A stretch of 64,000 bases of DNA from Brevundimonas subvibrioides. Its GTDB lineage: Bacteria > Pseudomonadota > Alphaproteobacteria > Caulobacterales > Caulobacteraceae. The first letter of the stretch is position 1. The number at the start of each line of letters is the position of its first letter. The notes beneath the pieces are model-generated. The model made no database searches. It saw only the letters and a program-made list of their open reading frames with translations, and was not told the DNA's origin. Positions 32,385-42,424 of this stretch are shown here, in pieces. A program made the translations under genes and the position numbers. Where the stretch lies: the NCBI GenBank assembly GCA_002280475.1, contig NCEB01000002.1:104555-168554 (forward strand), in the 5' to 3' direction.

Positions 32385-32737
32385 GCGGCCGTCTTGATGC
32401 GGTTGCCGTCGTCCAGCAGCACGACGGTCGGTGACCACTGGCGAGCTTCCTCGGACGGCAGCTGGCCATAGGTGACCACGATCACCTTGTCGTTCTTCTG
32501 CACCAGTCGTGCCGCCGCGCCGTTCACGCCGACGACCTTGGACCCGCGCGGGGCCTCGATCGCATAGGTCGTGAAGCGGGCGCCGTTGGTGATGTTCAGC
32601 ACATCGACCTGCTCGTGCGGAAAGATGCCGGCGGCATCCAGCAGATCGCCGTCGATGGCGATGGAGCCTTCGTAATCCAGGTCGGCCTGGGTCACCGTCG
32701 CACGGTGAAGCTTGGCCTTCATCAGGGTGACCAGCAT
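32381..32737 (-). CDS. panD: Aspartate 1-decarboxylase precursor
   Basis: Makes beta-alanine from aspartate for pantothenate and CoA synthesis. The 118-residue proenzyme has the self-cleavage site G24-S25 in DYEGSIAID, which yields the pyruvoyl group, and the conserved K9 ([10 protein letters not shown]), [13 protein letters not shown] and [13 protein letters not shown] segments. Length is normal. It is not next to panB or panC. The 3' end overlaps the convergent aminotransferase by 4 bases. Confidence 0.96.
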   Translation of the reverse strand: MLVTLMKAKLHRATVTQADLDYEGSIAIDGDLLDAAGIFPHEQVDVLNITNGARFTTYAIEAPRGSKVVGVNGAAARLVQKNDKVIVVTYGQLPSEEARQWSPTVVLLDDGNRIKTAA

Positions 32738-32850
32738 GGGGAGTGCGGTCCAGTCGTGACGCGGGGCGATTGGCCCCCGCTCGCAGGCGGCTCATATAGG
32801 GATTTCGACGGGTGCCATCAATCGCGATGCTGCGCCGCGTCACGAGTGGA

Positions 32851-33558
32851 TCAGTTCGCGACCACCCAGCCACCGGCTGAGGCCTCTCGCGCCTGGGCGT
32901 TGGTGGGACGGGCGATCAAGCCCGACTGGGTGATCCAGACCTCATAAGCGCCGCCGTCGGTCATCGGCATATAGGCGCCCGATCCGTACAGGGTGTCCAC
33001 CGCATCGACGTAGCGGCGATACTTGCGGGCCGTATCCCAAACGGAAAGCGACCAGGGCAGGCCGTCCGGATCGGCGGCGTCGCTGGACAGGGCGTGGACG
33101 CTGCGCGCGCCGGTCCGCTCCTGCTCGATGGTCTGGTAACGGCCTGACAGCCGATCCAGCCGATACTGGCTGTCCAGCCCCAGGACGTTGGCCCACGGCT
33201 TCCATCGCAGGACCTGGGCCTCCATGCGCCATTCGTCGCCATGCACCGGATAGACCGCCGTGCGCTCGGCGCGCTCGCCTTCGGCGGGCTGGGTCACGGT
33301 GACCTCGAAATACTGGGGGGCCAGTTGGCGGCTGGTGATGGTCGCTACCGGTCGCTCATAGGTCAGCCGCGCATAGGTCTGGGCGTTCTGAGCCAGCAGG
33401 GCCGCCGTCGTCGCCGCGGCGAGCAGCAGGCCACCGCCCGCGGTTCCGAACAGGCCGCTCAGAATCCGTCCCTTGAACAGGCCGACCAGGCTGGAAATCA
33501 GCCACAGCCCGCCCAATACGGCCACGGCCGCAGGCAGTATCCACCACCACCAGACCAT
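32851..33558 (-). CDS. Two-helix membrane protein with periplasmic domain, unknown function
   Basis: From the ATG at 33558 (GGGAGGG site before it) the protein has 235 residues. Two hydrophobic helices (about 5-23 and 38-58) form a hairpin and the rest should lie outside the membrane, with ARLTYERPVATITSRQLAPQYFEVTVTQ, YPVHGDEWRMEAQVLRWKPWANVLGLDSQYRLDRLSGRY and YGSGAYMPMTDGGAYEVWITQSGLIARP as the memorable stretches. I recall Caulobacterales homologues loosely called multidrug-efflux related, but nothing in the sequence shows transport. Divergent from the histidine kinase gene. Confidence 0.7.
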   Translation of the reverse strand: MVWWWWILPAAVAVLGGLWLISSLVGLFKGRILSGLFGTAGGGLLLAAATTAALLAQNAQTYARLTYERPVATITSRQLAPQYFEVTVTQPAEGERAERTAVYPVHGDEWRMEAQVLRWKPWANVLGLDSQYRLDRLSGRYQTIEQERTGARSVHALSSDAADPDGLPWSLSVWDTARKYRRYVDAVDTLYGSGAYMPMTDGGAYEVWITQSGLIARPTNAQAREASAGGWVVAN

Positions 33559-33671
33559 CGATCCCTCCCGAAACGGCACAGCTGATTAACTCAATGCCTT
33601 CACCCTGCACAGGTTGCGCCGGAAATGGCCAAGCTGGACACCTGACGGGCGACCGCTAAAGCACTGCGACG

Positions 33672-35204
33672 ATGCGCACGGCTTTGGCGGACCTCATTGA
33701 CCGGATCGACCGGTTCGCGCGTCAGCGCACGCTGGGGCGCTCGATCGTCCTGGCGCTCGCCATCGCGATGGCGGCCCTTCTGGTGGCCAATCTCAGCACC
33801 TTCATCCTGGTGCAGCGCACCGCCCAGTTCAACGAGCGCGTCGACGCCCAGTGGCAGGCGCGTCGGTCGGGCCGGCTGCTGCTGCTGAACCTCAAGGACG
33901 CCGAGACCTCCCACCGGGGCTATCTGCTGACCGGCCGGCCGGATTTCCTGCTGGAGTACCGCGGCGCGCTGACCGCCCATGAGGCGATGCTGGAGAACTT
34001 TCGCCGCCAGATCGCCGTCGACAATCCGGGTGCCGCCGAGGCCGAGGAGGTCACGCGCCTTTCGCGCGAGAAGATCGCCGAGATGAACCAGGTCTTGGAG
34101 CTTTTCCGCGCGGGTCGAGCTCCGGATGCGATCGCCCAGGTCAGGGGAGGGCAGGGCCAGGCCCTGATGCGCGAGCTGGACGAGGCCCTGACCGACGTCG
34201 ATCGGCGAATGGGGTCGGAGATCGCCCAGGCCACGGCCCAGTCGGAGGGCTCGGCCGCCTTCACCAGCGTCGTGAACGCCATCGCGGGTCTGCTGATCCT
34301 GATCCTGGCCGGGATCGTGTTCCTGTTGGTGCGTCGTTACCTCGAGGATCTGCGGGCCTCGCAGGCCGCGCTCGACCGGGTTAATGCCGGGCTGGAGGAG
34401 ACGGTGCGCGCCCGAACCGCTGCCCTCACGCGCGCCAATGAAGAGGTGCAGCGCTTCGCCTATATCGTCAGCCACGACCTGCGCTCGCCCCTGGTCAATG
34501 TGATGGGCTACACCGCCGAGCTGGAGCAGGCCGGCAAGGCCATCGACCTGCAGATGACCAAGGTCGAGACCGTGGCCCCCGACCTGATCGAGAGCGATGC
34601 GCTGACGGCGACCCGCGAGGACATCCCCGAAGCGGTCGGCTTCATCCGTGCCTCGACCGAGAAGATGGACCGGCTGATCAACGCCATCCTGAAACTGTCG
34701 CGCGAGGGCCGTCGCACCCTGACGCCGGAGACGCTGGACATGACCGTCATGGTCCGCCGCATCGCCGACAGCGTCGCCCACCAGCTGGGCCAGGCGGACG
34801 CCGAGATCGTGGTCGCCGATCTGCCCGAACTTGAGAGTGATCGCCTGTCCGTCGAACAGGTGGTCGGCAATCTGATCGACAACGCCGTCAAGTATCTGGA
34901 CCCAAAGCGGCCGGGCCATATCGAGGTTCGCGGCCGCGACGTTCCCGGCGGCTGGGTCGAATACGAGATCGTCGACAACGGTCGCGGCATCTCGGACAGG
35001 GACCATGAACGGATCTTCGAGCTGTTCCGCCGCGCGGGCCGCCAGGACCGACCCGGCGAGGGTCTGGGCCTCGCCTTCGTGCGGAACAGCGTTCGCCGTC
35101 TGGGCGGCGAAGTGGCGGTCGAATCCGTTCTCGGCGAAGGCTCGACTTTCCGTCTGAAATTTCCCAAACGCCTGATCCTCGACGAGGCTGGAGACCCCCT
35201 GTGA
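33672..35204 (+). CDS. CHASE3 sensor histidine kinase
   Basis: A 510-residue membrane kinase. Helix 1 (about 23-45) and helix 2 (about 200-221) enclose a CHASE3 sensor domain (DAETSHRGYLLTGRPDFLLEYR is typical). A short coiled segment leads to HisKA with H268 in FAYIVSHDLRSPL. The DHp hairpin carries an insertion (EQAGKAIDLQMTKVETVAPDLIESDALTATREDIP) compared with standard kinases. The HATPase part has VVGNLIDNAVKYLD (N box), VDNGRGI (G1) and GEGLGLAF (G2). It overlaps the response-regulator gene by 4 bases, so the two are a pair. Confidence 0.92.
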   Translation: MRTALADLIDRIDRFARQRTLGRSIVLALAIAMAALLVANLSTFILVQRTAQFNERVDAQWQARRSGRLLLLNLKDAETSHRGYLLTGRPDFLLEYRGALTAHEAMLENFRRQIAVDNPGAAEAEEVTRLSREKIAEMNQVLELFRAGRAPDAIAQVRGGQGQALMRELDEALTDVDRRMGSEIAQATAQSEGSAAFTSVVNAIAGLLILILAGIVFLLVRRYLEDLRASQAALDRVNAGLEETVRARTAALTRANEEVQRFAYIVSHDLRSPLVNVMGYTAELEQAGKAIDLQMTKVETVAPDLIESDALTATREDIPEAVGFIRASTEKMDRLINAILKLSREGRRTLTPETLDMTVMVRRIADSVAHQLGQADAEIVVADLPELESDRLSVEQVVGNLIDNAVKYLDPKRPGHIEVRGRDVPGGWVEYEIVDNGRGISDRDHERIFELFRRAGRQDRPGEGLGLAFVRNSVRRLGGEVAVESVLGEGSTFRLKFPKRLILDEAGDPL

Positions 35205-35626
35205 GCAACCCTGTGAAGATCGTCATGGTCGAGGACGACCATGGCCACGCCAAGCTGATCGAAAAGAACATCCGCCGGGCGAACATCTCCAACGAGATCG
35301 CCCACTTCGACACCGGACAGGGCGCGCTGGACCACCTGTTCTCGGCCGAGTCCCTCGCCAACGGGCCGCTGCTGATCCTGCTGGACCTCAACCTGCCCGA
35401 CATGCAGGGCACCGACATCCTGGCCGAGGTCAAGCGCGACGAGCGGCTGAAGCGCGCGCCGGTCGTCGTGTTGACCACCACCGACGACAAGGCCGAGATC
35501 CAGCGCTGCTACGACCTGGGCTGCAATGTCTACATCACCAAGCCCGTCGATTATGAGAGCTTCGCAGCCGCCATCCGCCAGCTGGGCCTGTTCCTGTCGG
35601 TGATGCAGGCCCCGGTGATCGAATGA
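35201..35626 (+). CDS. Single-domain response regulator (Rcp1-like)
   Basis: A 141-residue stand-alone receiver with no output domain. The acidic pocket is E11-D12-D13, the phospho-acceptor D62 (ILLDLNLPD) and the lysine K114 (YITKPVD). The [12 protein letters not shown] region and the loop before D62 match the Rcp1 subgroup that partners phytochrome-like and CHASE3 kinases. The GTG start overlaps the kinase stop (GTGA). Without an effector domain it likely acts as a phospho-shuttle, perhaps to the next protein or to the flagellar/chemotaxis level. Confidence 0.92.
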   Translation: MSNPVKIVMVEDDHGHAKLIEKNIRRANISNEIAHFDTGQGALDHLFSAESLANGPLLILLDLNLPDMQGTDILAEVKRDERLKRAPVVVLTTTDDKAEIQRCYDLGCNVYITKPVDYESFAAAIRQLGLFLSVMQAPVIE

Positions 35627-36666
35627 CGCCAGACCGGCCGCCCATCCGGCTGCTCTACATCGACGACGACCGCGGGCTGTCGCGGCTCGTGCAGAAGGAA
35701 CTCGGCCGTCACGGCTATGAGGTGACGCTGGCGCCCGACGGCGACGCGGGGCTGGATCTGCTGAACGACGGGGTGTTCGACATCATCGCGCTGGACCACT
35801 ACATGCCCGGTCGCGAGGGCCTGGACGTCCTGCCGTGCATTCTGGATCGCGCCGCGCCCCCGCCGGTGGTCTATGTGACCGGGGCCCAAGAAGGCCGGAT
35901 CGCTGTCGCCGCCCTGCGCGCCGGGGCCGCCGATTATGTCATCAAGGACGTGTCCGAGGACTTCACCGCCCTGCTGCGCTCGGCCCTCGAGGACGCCCTC
36001 CTGCGCCGCCGTCTGGAGCGCGAGAACGAGGAGGCCCAGGAGTTGGTCCGTCTGGCCCGCGACCGGGCCGAGGCCATGCTGCGCGAGGTCAATCACCGCG
36101 TCGGCAACTCGTTGCAGCTGGTGTCCAGCTTCATGTCGCTGCAACAGCGCCACCTGACCGACGAGGGGGCCCGCGCGGCGTTGCGCGAAGCCCAGGCCCG
36201 GATCGAGGCCGTCGCCCATGTCCATCGCCGCCTCTACACTTCGGGCGACATGGAGAGCGTCGAGATGGACGCCTATCTCGAAGGTCTGGTCGACGAGCTG
36301 TGCAAGTCCCTGGGGCCCGACGGCTCCGCGCCCAACATCACCTTGCAGGCCGCGTCGATCTGGGTGCCGACGGACCAGGCCGTCTCGCTGGGCGTCGTCG
36401 TCACCGAACTGGTCACCAATGCTGTGAAATATGCCTACGGCCCGGGGCAGGGGGGCGAGATCCGCGTCATCCTGGAGCCCGACTCCACGGGCAGGCGCGC
36501 CATCCTGACCGTCGAGGACGACGGTCCGGGCCTCGGCGACGGCAAGCCCAAGGGCACGGGCCTGGGCGGCAAGATCATCACCGCCATGGCGTCTGGCCTG
36601 CGCTCCGCCGTGGAGTTCGACGGCGCGCACAAGGGCGTCCGCGCCCGGCTGGCCTTCGACCTGTGA
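35623..36666 (+). CDS. Receiver-HisKA_2/HWE-type histidine kinase
   Basis: A 347-residue cytoplasmic protein. The receiver (residues 7-125) has D14-D15-D16 and phospho-acceptor D58 ([10 protein letters not shown]). The kinase core is of the HisKA_2/HWE type: H158 in [24 protein letters not shown], then [19 protein letters not shown] (N box), [11 protein letters not shown] and [10 protein letters not shown] regulator joined N-terminally to such a kinase makes the enzyme switchable by phosphate from another kinase. The ATGA overlap with the single-domain regulator supports a cascade of three proteins. HWE/HisKA_2 kinases in this class often serve the general stress response. Confidence 0.92.
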   Translation: MTPDRPPIRLLYIDDDRGLSRLVQKELGRHGYEVTLAPDGDAGLDLLNDGVFDIIALDHYMPGREGLDVLPCILDRAAPPPVVYVTGAQEGRIAVAALRAGAADYVIKDVSEDFTALLRSALEDALLRRRLERENEEAQELVRLARDRAEAMLREVNHRVGNSLQLVSSFMSLQQRHLTDEGARAALREAQARIEAVAHVHRRLYTSGDMESVEMDAYLEGLVDELCKSLGPDGSAPNITLQAASIWVPTDQAVSLGVVVTELVTNAVKYAYGPGQGGEIRVILEPDSTGRRAILTVEDDGPGLGDGKPKGTGLGGKIITAMASGLRSAVEFDGAHKGVRARLAFDL

Positions 36667-37106
36667 CGCCCGCGCTGCAGTTCGGTCGGGCCGAAGCCGG
36701 CGTCGGGTATCTCGTCCGGCCGACCGCTTTCGGCCTCGTTTTTCACGACGAGAGGCTGGCCTGCGTTCGCGTGACCCGGGACGCGCCCTACCACGACCTG
36801 CCGGGCGGCGCGGTCGATGGCGACGAGACCGAGGAACAGGCCCTGGTCCGCGAGTTTCTGGAAGAGACCGGCATGACTGTCGAACCGGTCGAACGGATCG
36901 TCGAGGCGGGTCAGTATTTCCGCAAGTCGGACGGTCAGCCGGTCAACAACGTCGGCGGCGTCTGGATCGCCCGGATGATCGCGCTGGATCCCGCCCGCAA
37001 GGTCGAGGCCGACCACGAACTGGTCTGGCTGCATCCCCGCACCGCCCTGGCCGAGTTGCGCCACGAGGCCCACGCCTGGGCGGTCGCCGCCTGGCTGCGT
37101 CGCTGA
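36663..37106 (+). CDS. Nudix hydrolase
   Basis: A 147-residue Nudix protein starting with a GTG that overlaps the kinase stop (GTGA). The Nudix box is seen at about residues 45-67: [23 protein letters not shown] fits G-x5-E-x7-REUxEExGU. The strand before it, [13 protein letters not shown], and the YHDLPGG turn are typical. Substrate is not predictable. It belongs to the kinase operon by coupling, but no functional link to signalling can be shown. Confidence 0.88.
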   Translation: MTPALQFGRAEAGVGYLVRPTAFGLVFHDERLACVRVTRDAPYHDLPGGAVDGDETEEQALVREFLEETGMTVEPVERIVEAGQYFRKSDGQPVNNVGGVWIARMIALDPARKVEADHELVWLHPRTALAELRHEAHAWAVAAWLRR

Positions 37107-37124
37107 GACGAAGCGCCACCATAC

Positions 37125-37149
37125 GGAACGGCGGCGCTCCAGAATCGCT
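37125..37149 (+). promoter_or_regulatory. EcfG-type general stress promoter for csbD
   Basis: GGAAC at 37125-37129 is followed after 16 bases by CGCT (37146-37149), against the alphaproteobacterial EcfG consensus GGAAC-N16-CGTT; one base differs. Transcription would begin near 37156, 45 bases before csbD. CsbD genes are typical members of the general stress response. Confidence 0.5.
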
Positions 37150-37200
37150 CTTTCTGTCGAAGCGCGATCATCCCGGTCGTGTGACCCTCAGGAGATCATC

Positions 37201-37386
37201 ATGGCTGATCATGACCGCATCGAAGGCGCCGCCAAACAGACGGGCGGGTCGATCAAGGAAGGTCTCGGCAAGCTGACCGGCGACGAGAAGCTGAAGGCCG
37301 AAGGCCGCGCCGACAAGGTCGAAGGCAAGGTCCAGAACACCGTCGGCGGAATCAAGGACAGCCTGAAGGGCGACGGCCGTCACTAG
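37201..37386 (+). CDS. CsbD-family stress protein
   Basis: A 61-residue hydrophilic protein with the CsbD pattern: DRIEGAAKQTGGSIKEGLGKLTGDEKLKAEGRADKVEGKVQNTVGGIKDSLKG begins at residue 5. Such proteins are abundant under osmotic, starvation or general stress, with unknown molecular action. An AGGAG ribosome site lies 6 bases before the ATG. The upstream GGAAC-N16-CGCT element is consistent with EcfG control. The palindromic repeat right after the stop probably serves as its terminator. Confidence 0.92.
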   Translation: MADHDRIEGAAKQTGGSIKEGLGKLTGDEKLKAEGRADKVEGKVQNTVGGIKDSLKGDGRH

Positions 37387-37503
37387 GGCCTGATCCGGAA
37401 AAATGTGAGCGGTTTTCCGGTCGGATCAGGCCCCAGGAAACCGCTGGACCTTGATTCACAGCATCGGCGGAATCGCGAAGCGATTCCTCCTCAGCTGATC
37501 AAG
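37387..37503 (-). repeat. Intergenic palindromic repeat, copy 2 of 2
   Basis: On the minus strand this matches 355-476 closely, starting CTTGATCAGCTGAGGAGG and ending TTTTTCCGGATCAGGCCC. It contains GGAATCGCTTCGCGATTCC, where the arm has changed on both sides relative to copy 1 (GGGATC / GATCCC). The GGCCTGATC / GATCAGGCC outer pair and the CGGAAAA / TTTTTCCG inner pair are well kept. It starts right behind the csbD stop and may end that transcript. Confidence 0.75.
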
Positions 37504-37550
37504 CGTCCCTCGGGGGACGCGGCCTTTGTCGTTTCAGGCGTCGAGACCGC

Positions 37551-37994
<444 letters not shown>

Positions 37995-38142
37995 GTCTGG
38001 TCGTCTCCATCTTGCCCGGCGCTCGCGGCTCGGGCGTGTTCAAGGCTTCGAACGGTTCTTGGCGTCTGATGCCGGGCTTGTAAAGCGGTCTCGGGCGGAA
38101 CCCGGTTCCGCGTGGCGCTCTTTTCCCCCGTCCGGCGAAGTC

Positions 38143-38757
38143 CTAGCCCTTGGCCAGCTTCAGGAACCGCTCGACCAGGGCCGGATCGCTCTTGAACGCG
38201 CCGGTGAACCGGGTGGTGATGGTCGAGACATGGCGATGATGAACGCCGCGCGTCGTCATGCACTGGTGCTCCGCGTCGATCAGCACGGCGACGCCCGCAG
38301 GGTTCAGATTGCTCTCCAGAGCCGCCGCGATCTCCTGGGTCAGGGTCTCCTGGGTCTGCAGCCGCTTGGAGAAGATCTCGACCACGCGCGCGATCTTGGA
38401 GATGCCCACGACCTTCTCGGTCGGCAGATAGGCGACATAGGCCTTGCCCAGGAAGGGGGCCATGTGGTGCTCGCAGTGGCTCTCGACCTCGATGTCGCGC
38501 AGCAGCACCATGTCGTCATAGCCCTGCACGTCCTCGAACGTGCGGCTCAGCTCCTTGGCGGGGTCGGCGGCATAGCCCTCGAACCACTCGCCATAGGCGT
38601 CGACCACCCGCTTGGGCGTGTCCAGCAGGCCCTCGCGGTCGGGGTTGTCGCCCGACCAGGCGATCAAGGTGCGCACGGCGGCCAGGGCCTCCTCGCGGCT
38701 CGGGCGGGTCATGTGGTCGTTCCCGACGAGGGTCGGGCGGGCGGCATGGGCGTCCAT
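38143..38757 (-). CDS. folE: GTP cyclohydrolase I
   Basis: Converts GTP to 7,8-dihydroneopterin triphosphate, the first step of folate (and queuosine) synthesis. Zinc and catalytic residues are seen in [11 protein letters not shown] and [11 protein letters not shown], with [22 protein letters not shown] and TRFTGAF as further signatures. From the ATG at 38757 it has 204 residues, as expected; the alternative ATG at 38712 would remove the first 15. It stands alone, divergent from cysS. Confidence 0.95.
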   Translation of the reverse strand: MDAHAARPTLVGNDHMTRPSREEALAAVRTLIAWSGDNPDREGLLDTPKRVVDAYGEWFEGYAADPAKELSRTFEDVQGYDDMVLLRDIEVESHCEHHMAPFLGKAYVAYLPTEKVVGISKIARVVEIFSKRLQTQETLTQEIAAALESNLNPAGVAVLIDAEHQCMTTRGVHHRHVSTITTRFTGAFKSDPALVERFLKLAKG

Positions 38758-38911
38758 GAAGTGTTTTTCAGCGACCAGTAGCGCCGGGACGATGGCCCCG
38801 GATTGACGCGCGTCGCTCTCCCTGTTCGTGGCCACGGCTGTTCGCCGGGCTGACACGGCTATATGGGACGCGAGGCAAGTCCCGCAAGAAAACGAACCGT
38901 ACCGCTTCACA

Positions 38912-40321
38912 ATGACGCTTTTTCTCCACGACACCCTGAAACGCGAGAAGCGCGAGTTCACGCCGCGCGACCCCAGTCGGGTCACGCTCTATGTCTGCGG
39001 GCCAACGGTCTATGACTATGCCCACATCGGCAACGCCCGGCCGCCGGTGGTCTTCGACGTTCTCGTGCGGCTGCTGCGCCGGACCTATGGCCCCGACGCC
39101 GTCGTCTATGCGCGCAACGTCACCGACGTGGACGACAAGATCAATCAGAAGGCCTCACGCGAAGGCGTGCCGATCGGCGACGTCACCGCCCGCTACGAGG
39201 CCGCTTACCTGGCCGATATGGCCGCGCTCAACGTCTCGCCCCCCGACATCGCGCCCCATGTGACCGATCACATGGACGCCATCGTTGCCCAGATCGGCGC
39301 AATCCTGAATCAGGGCTCGGCCTATGTCGCCGAGGGCCACGTCCTGTTCGACGTCTCCAGCTATCCCTCCTACGGCGCGCTGTCGGGCCGCAATCTGGAC
39401 GACATGATCGCCGGCGCCCGCGTCGAGGTCGCGCCCTACAAGAAGAACCCGCACGACTTCGTCCTGTGGAAGCCGTCCAAAGAGGGGGAGCCGGCCTGGC
39501 CCAGCCCCTGGGGCGACGGTCGTCCCGGGTGGCACATCGAATGCTCGGCCATGATCGAACAGGTCCTGGGCCTGCCCATCGACATCCACGGCGGCGGCAT
39601 CGACCTGGTGTTTCCGCACCACGAGAACGAGATCGCGCAAGGGGTCTGCGCCCACGGCCACGCCCATGCTGACCAGGCCCACGACGCGTACGCCCGCTAC
39701 TGGATGCACAACGGCTTCCTGACCGTCGACGCCGAGAAGATGTCCAAGTCGGTCGGCAACGTCCTGCTGCTGCACGATCTTGTTCAATCCATGCCGGGCG
39801 AGGTCGTGCGGTGGGCCCTGCTCAGCGCCCACTACCGCCAGCCGCTGGACTGGAACCAGAGCCTGCTGGATCAGTCGAGGAAGAACCTGGACCGGCTCTA
39901 CGGGGCCCTGGGTCGGGCCAAGAGCGTCGCAGTCGAATCGGCCGAGCCGCCTGCCGAGTTCCTCGCCGCCATCCAGGACGACCTGAACACGCCGGGGGCC
40001 ATCGCCAGCCTGTTCGCCCTGTCCAGCGAGATCGAGCGCGGCATGACGGCCGGCGATCTCGCCGCCGTCGGCCCGGCAAAGGCCGCCCTGTTGGCGGCCG
40101 GTGACATTCTGGGCGTGCTTCAGTCGGACCCCGACGCCTGGTTCTCCGGCGGGGCCGACGACGCCCTCAAGGCCGAGGTCGAGGCCTTGCTGGCCCAGCG
40201 CCTCACCGCCCGCGCCGAGAAGGACTGGCCCGAGGCCGACCGCATCCGCGACCGCCTGACCGCGCTGAACGTCGTCGTGATGGACGGCCCCAACGGCGCG
40301 ACCTGGCGGATGAAGGAGTAG
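38912..40321 (+). CDS. cysS: Cysteinyl-tRNA synthetase
   Basis: Charges tRNA-Cys. The 469-residue class I synthetase starts [14 protein letters not shown] and has the [16 protein letters not shown] segment with the HIGN active-site motif and zinc cysteine, [12 protein letters not shown] with the second zinc ligand, [16 protein letters not shown] and the KMSKS loop as [10 protein letters not shown] used ATG 38912 because the family start lies there; an in-frame ATG at 38828 would add 28 residues of promoter-like sequence. A palindromic repeat follows the stop. Confidence 0.97.
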   Translation: MTLFLHDTLKREKREFTPRDPSRVTLYVCGPTVYDYAHIGNARPPVVFDVLVRLLRRTYGPDAVVYARNVTDVDDKINQKASREGVPIGDVTARYEAAYLADMAALNVSPPDIAPHVTDHMDAIVAQIGAILNQGSAYVAEGHVLFDVSSYPSYGALSGRNLDDMIAGARVEVAPYKKNPHDFVLWKPSKEGEPAWPSPWGDGRPGWHIECSAMIEQVLGLPIDIHGGGIDLVFPHHENEIAQGVCAHGHAHADQAHDAYARYWMHNGFLTVDAEKMSKSVGNVLLLHDLVQSMPGEVVRWALLSAHYRQPLDWNQSLLDQSRKNLDRLYGALGRAKSVAVESAEPPAEFLAAIQDDLNTPGAIASLFALSSEIERGMTAGDLAAVGPAKAALLAAGDILGVLQSDPDAWFSGGADDALKAEVEALLAQRLTARAEKDWPEADRIRDRLTALNVVVMDGPNGATWRMKE

Positions 40322-40322
40322 G

Positions 40323-40491
40323 TGTCTCCTCCCTGTCGCCCACTTGGGCGATGGGGAGGTGGCTCGAAGCGTAGCGGAGAGACGGAGGGGTTCTGGCAGC
40401 GGCGCGGTCGACACCTCGTCCAGAACCCCTCCGTCTGCTCGCAAGAGCTCGCATCCACCTCCCCATCGCTGCGCGACAGGGAGGAGACAGG
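40323..40491. repeat. Long inverted repeat between cysS and the lytic transglycosylase gene
   Basis: TCTCCTCCCTGTCG and CGATGGGGAGGTGG at the left are mirrored by CCACCTCCCCATCG and CGACAGGGAGGAGA at the right, with inner GACGGAGGGGTTCTG / CAGAACCCCTCCGTC arms. It shares the same arms with 46619-46770 and partly with 57982-58127 and 4946-4979, so it belongs to one dispersed family. Situated between convergent genes it probably serves as a two-way terminator. Confidence 0.85.
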
Positions 40492-40494
40492 GAT

Positions 40495-41763
40495 CTACAT
40501 CCCCCGCATCAGCTCCTCGGCCAGGACCGCCGTCAGATAGCCGTCCGGCGTCCGCCCGTTCGCCACCTGCCAGGCCCTGAGCGCCCGACGCGTCCCGGAC
40601 CCGATCACCCCGTCGATGCCACCGACGTCGTATCCCATGCGCGCCAGGGCCGTCTGGGCCCCGAAACGCTGTTCGCGCGACAGGGGACCGTCGTCGGGCC
40701 AGGTGCCGACCAGCCCCGGCCGCCCCGCCACCCCGTCCGCCATCAGGCCGATGGCGAGGGCGTAGCTGACCGAGTTGTTGTAGCGACGGATCACATAGTG
40801 GTTGGGCAGGGCCAGGAAGGCCGGGCCCCGCGCGCCCTGAGGCAACAGGATGACGCCGTTCTCGGCCGCCTCGCCCGACGTCGGCGCTCCGCCCCGCACC
40901 AGGCTGACGCCCTGCTGGGCCCAGAAGCTCCACGGCCGACCGTCCGCCTCGGCCAGGGCATAGTCGAAGCCGGAGGGCAGGGTGACCTCGTATCCCCAGC
41001 GCTGGTCGCGCTTCCATCCCGCCTGGGCCAGCAGGTTGGCGGCCGAGGCCAGGGCGTCGGCGTCCGTGCCCCAGATGTCGACGCGGCCGTCGCCGTTGTG
41101 ATCGACGCCCAGCCGCAGATAGTTGTCGGGCATGAACTGGGTCTGGCCCATGGCCCCGGCCCAACTGCCCAGCAGACCCGCGCGTTCGCGCCGTCCGTCG
41201 ATGACGATGTCCAGCGCGTGCTTCAGTTGATCCTCGGCCCAGTCGCGACGGCGTCCGTCATAGGCGAGCGTCGCCAGCGACCGGATCACGTCGCTGGACC
41301 CCTGGACCTGGCCGAAGCTGGATTCCAGACCCCAGATCGCCACCAGGATCTCGGCCGGAACGCCATAGCGCTGGACCACGCCGGACGGCACGGCGTCCAG
41401 CCGCCGCCGACCCTCGGCCACGCGCGCCGCAGAGATGGCGTTGGCGATATAGGCTCCGGCCGGACGGCTGAACTCGGGCTGGTTGCCGTCCAGACGGATC
41501 ACGTCGGGATCGGGTGACAGGCCCTCCAGCTGACGCGCATAGGCGTCTCGCCGCGCGCCGCCCTTCCTGTCCAGAAAGCCCTGTTTCCAGCCGTCGAACC
41601 CTGCCGCATCGGTCGAATAGGGGCGTTCCTGTGCGGCGGCGACCGGCGGTGACGCGGGCGGCGGCGCGGGCGCGGCGTTGACCACGGCCGGCGGGGCTTC
41701 CGGCAGCATCGGCGCGCAGGCCGAAACGCAGGCGATCAGGACGAGTCGGTGGTCGAGGCGCAT
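40495..41763 (-). CDS. Membrane-bound lytic murein transglycosylase, MltB-like with peptidoglycan-binding domain
   Basis: Cleaves peptidoglycan glycan strands to 1,6-anhydro ends. The 422-residue lipoprotein has a lipobox (VSAC near residue 16), a Pro/Ala linker, then the MltB/SLT domain with the catalytic glutamate in IWGLESSFGQVQG and the SWAGAMGQTQFMPDNYLRLGVDHNGDGRVDIWGT signature. The C-terminal part (about 355-420) is a peptidoglycan-binding repeat: QTALARMGYDVGGIDGVIGSGTRRALRAWQVANG. Such enzymes act in growth, division or flagellar assembly. It is a single-gene unit. Confidence 0.93.
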   Translation of the reverse strand: MRLDHRLVLIACVSACAPMLPEAPPAVVNAAPAPPPASPPVAAAQERPYSTDAAGFDGWKQGFLDRKGGARRDAYARQLEGLSPDPDVIRLDGNQPEFSRPAGAYIANAISAARVAEGRRRLDAVPSGVVQRYGVPAEILVAIWGLESSFGQVQGSSDVIRSLATLAYDGRRRDWAEDQLKHALDIVIDGRRERAGLLGSWAGAMGQTQFMPDNYLRLGVDHNGDGRVDIWGTDADALASAANLLAQAGWKRDQRWGYEVTLPSGFDYALAEADGRPWSFWAQQGVSLVRGGAPTSGEAAENGVILLPQGARGPAFLALPNHYVIRRYNNSVSYALAIGLMADGVAGRPGLVGTWPDDGPLSREQRFGAQTALARMGYDVGGIDGVIGSGTRRALRAWQVANGRTPDGYLTAVLAEELMRGM

Positions 41764-41908
41764 GAGGGCAGGGTTTCCCAGAAGACGACGTGCCGGATCA
41801 AGTCTCGTGCCAATGGCACGGCAATATGACCGTGCCTCGCACGATAAGGTGAAGCCGGGCTGGATCGTTCCCGAATCCGCTGAGCTGCGGCGCCGCCGCT
41901 ACGGGGGC

Positions 41909-42424
41909 TCAGAGCTTGCCGAATGCGACGCCGCGCCAGCCCCAGCCGGCCTTCTGCGCGGCCGCCACCAGCGGCTTCTTGATCTCGTCCGTGTCGAATC
42001 GATAGCTGTAGACCTCGCCCCAGGACAGGTCCTCACGGAAGGCATAGACCGTCTCGAAGCTCTTTTCCCAGGACTGGCCGCGAAAGCCCTCCGCGGTGGC
42101 GGACAGCACGGGCACGCCGGCGCGCCACTCGACCTCCCACGATTGATCGAGCGCGCGGATTTCGCCCTTCGCCTCGTCGAACGTCATCAGCACCTTGAAC
42201 ACCCGCTGAACGCCGGCCTTGGCGAAGATTTCGTACCAGGTCTCGTCGACGATGCGCCATTCGGCCACCATGTCCGCCCCTTCCTTCTTCCTGGCGTCGC
42301 GCACGATGAAAGGGGCGCTGTCCCGGTTTATGGCCAGCAGTTGCTCGCGCAGGATCTGCGTCGCCACTCGCGGCACGCCGCGCGGCGCGGGCCGACTGCC
42401 CGTCATCCAGTCGAACAGTCCCAT
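41909..42424 (-). CDS. Hypothetical soluble protein, 171 aa
   Basis: I do not recognise the family. From ATG 42424 the sequence is MGLFDWMTGSRPAPRGVP, then a helical REQLLAINRDSAPFIVRD, and a beta-rich core with AEWRIVDETWYEIFAKAGVQRVFKVLMTFD and LDQSWEVEWRAGVP, ending WGWRGVAFGKL. The many Trp residues in alternating strands resemble a small lipocalin-like or START-like barrel, which is only an impression. It has no signal peptide. An upstream in-frame ATG adds non-conserved sequence. Confidence 0.7.
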   Translation of the reverse strand: MGLFDWMTGSRPAPRGVPRVATQILREQLLAINRDSAPFIVRDARKKEGADMVAEWRIVDETWYEIFAKAGVQRVFKVLMTFDEAKGEIRALDQSWEVEWRAGVPVLSATAEGFRGQSWEKSFETVYAFREDLSWGEVYSYRFDTDEIKKPLVAAAQKAGWGWRGVAFGKL

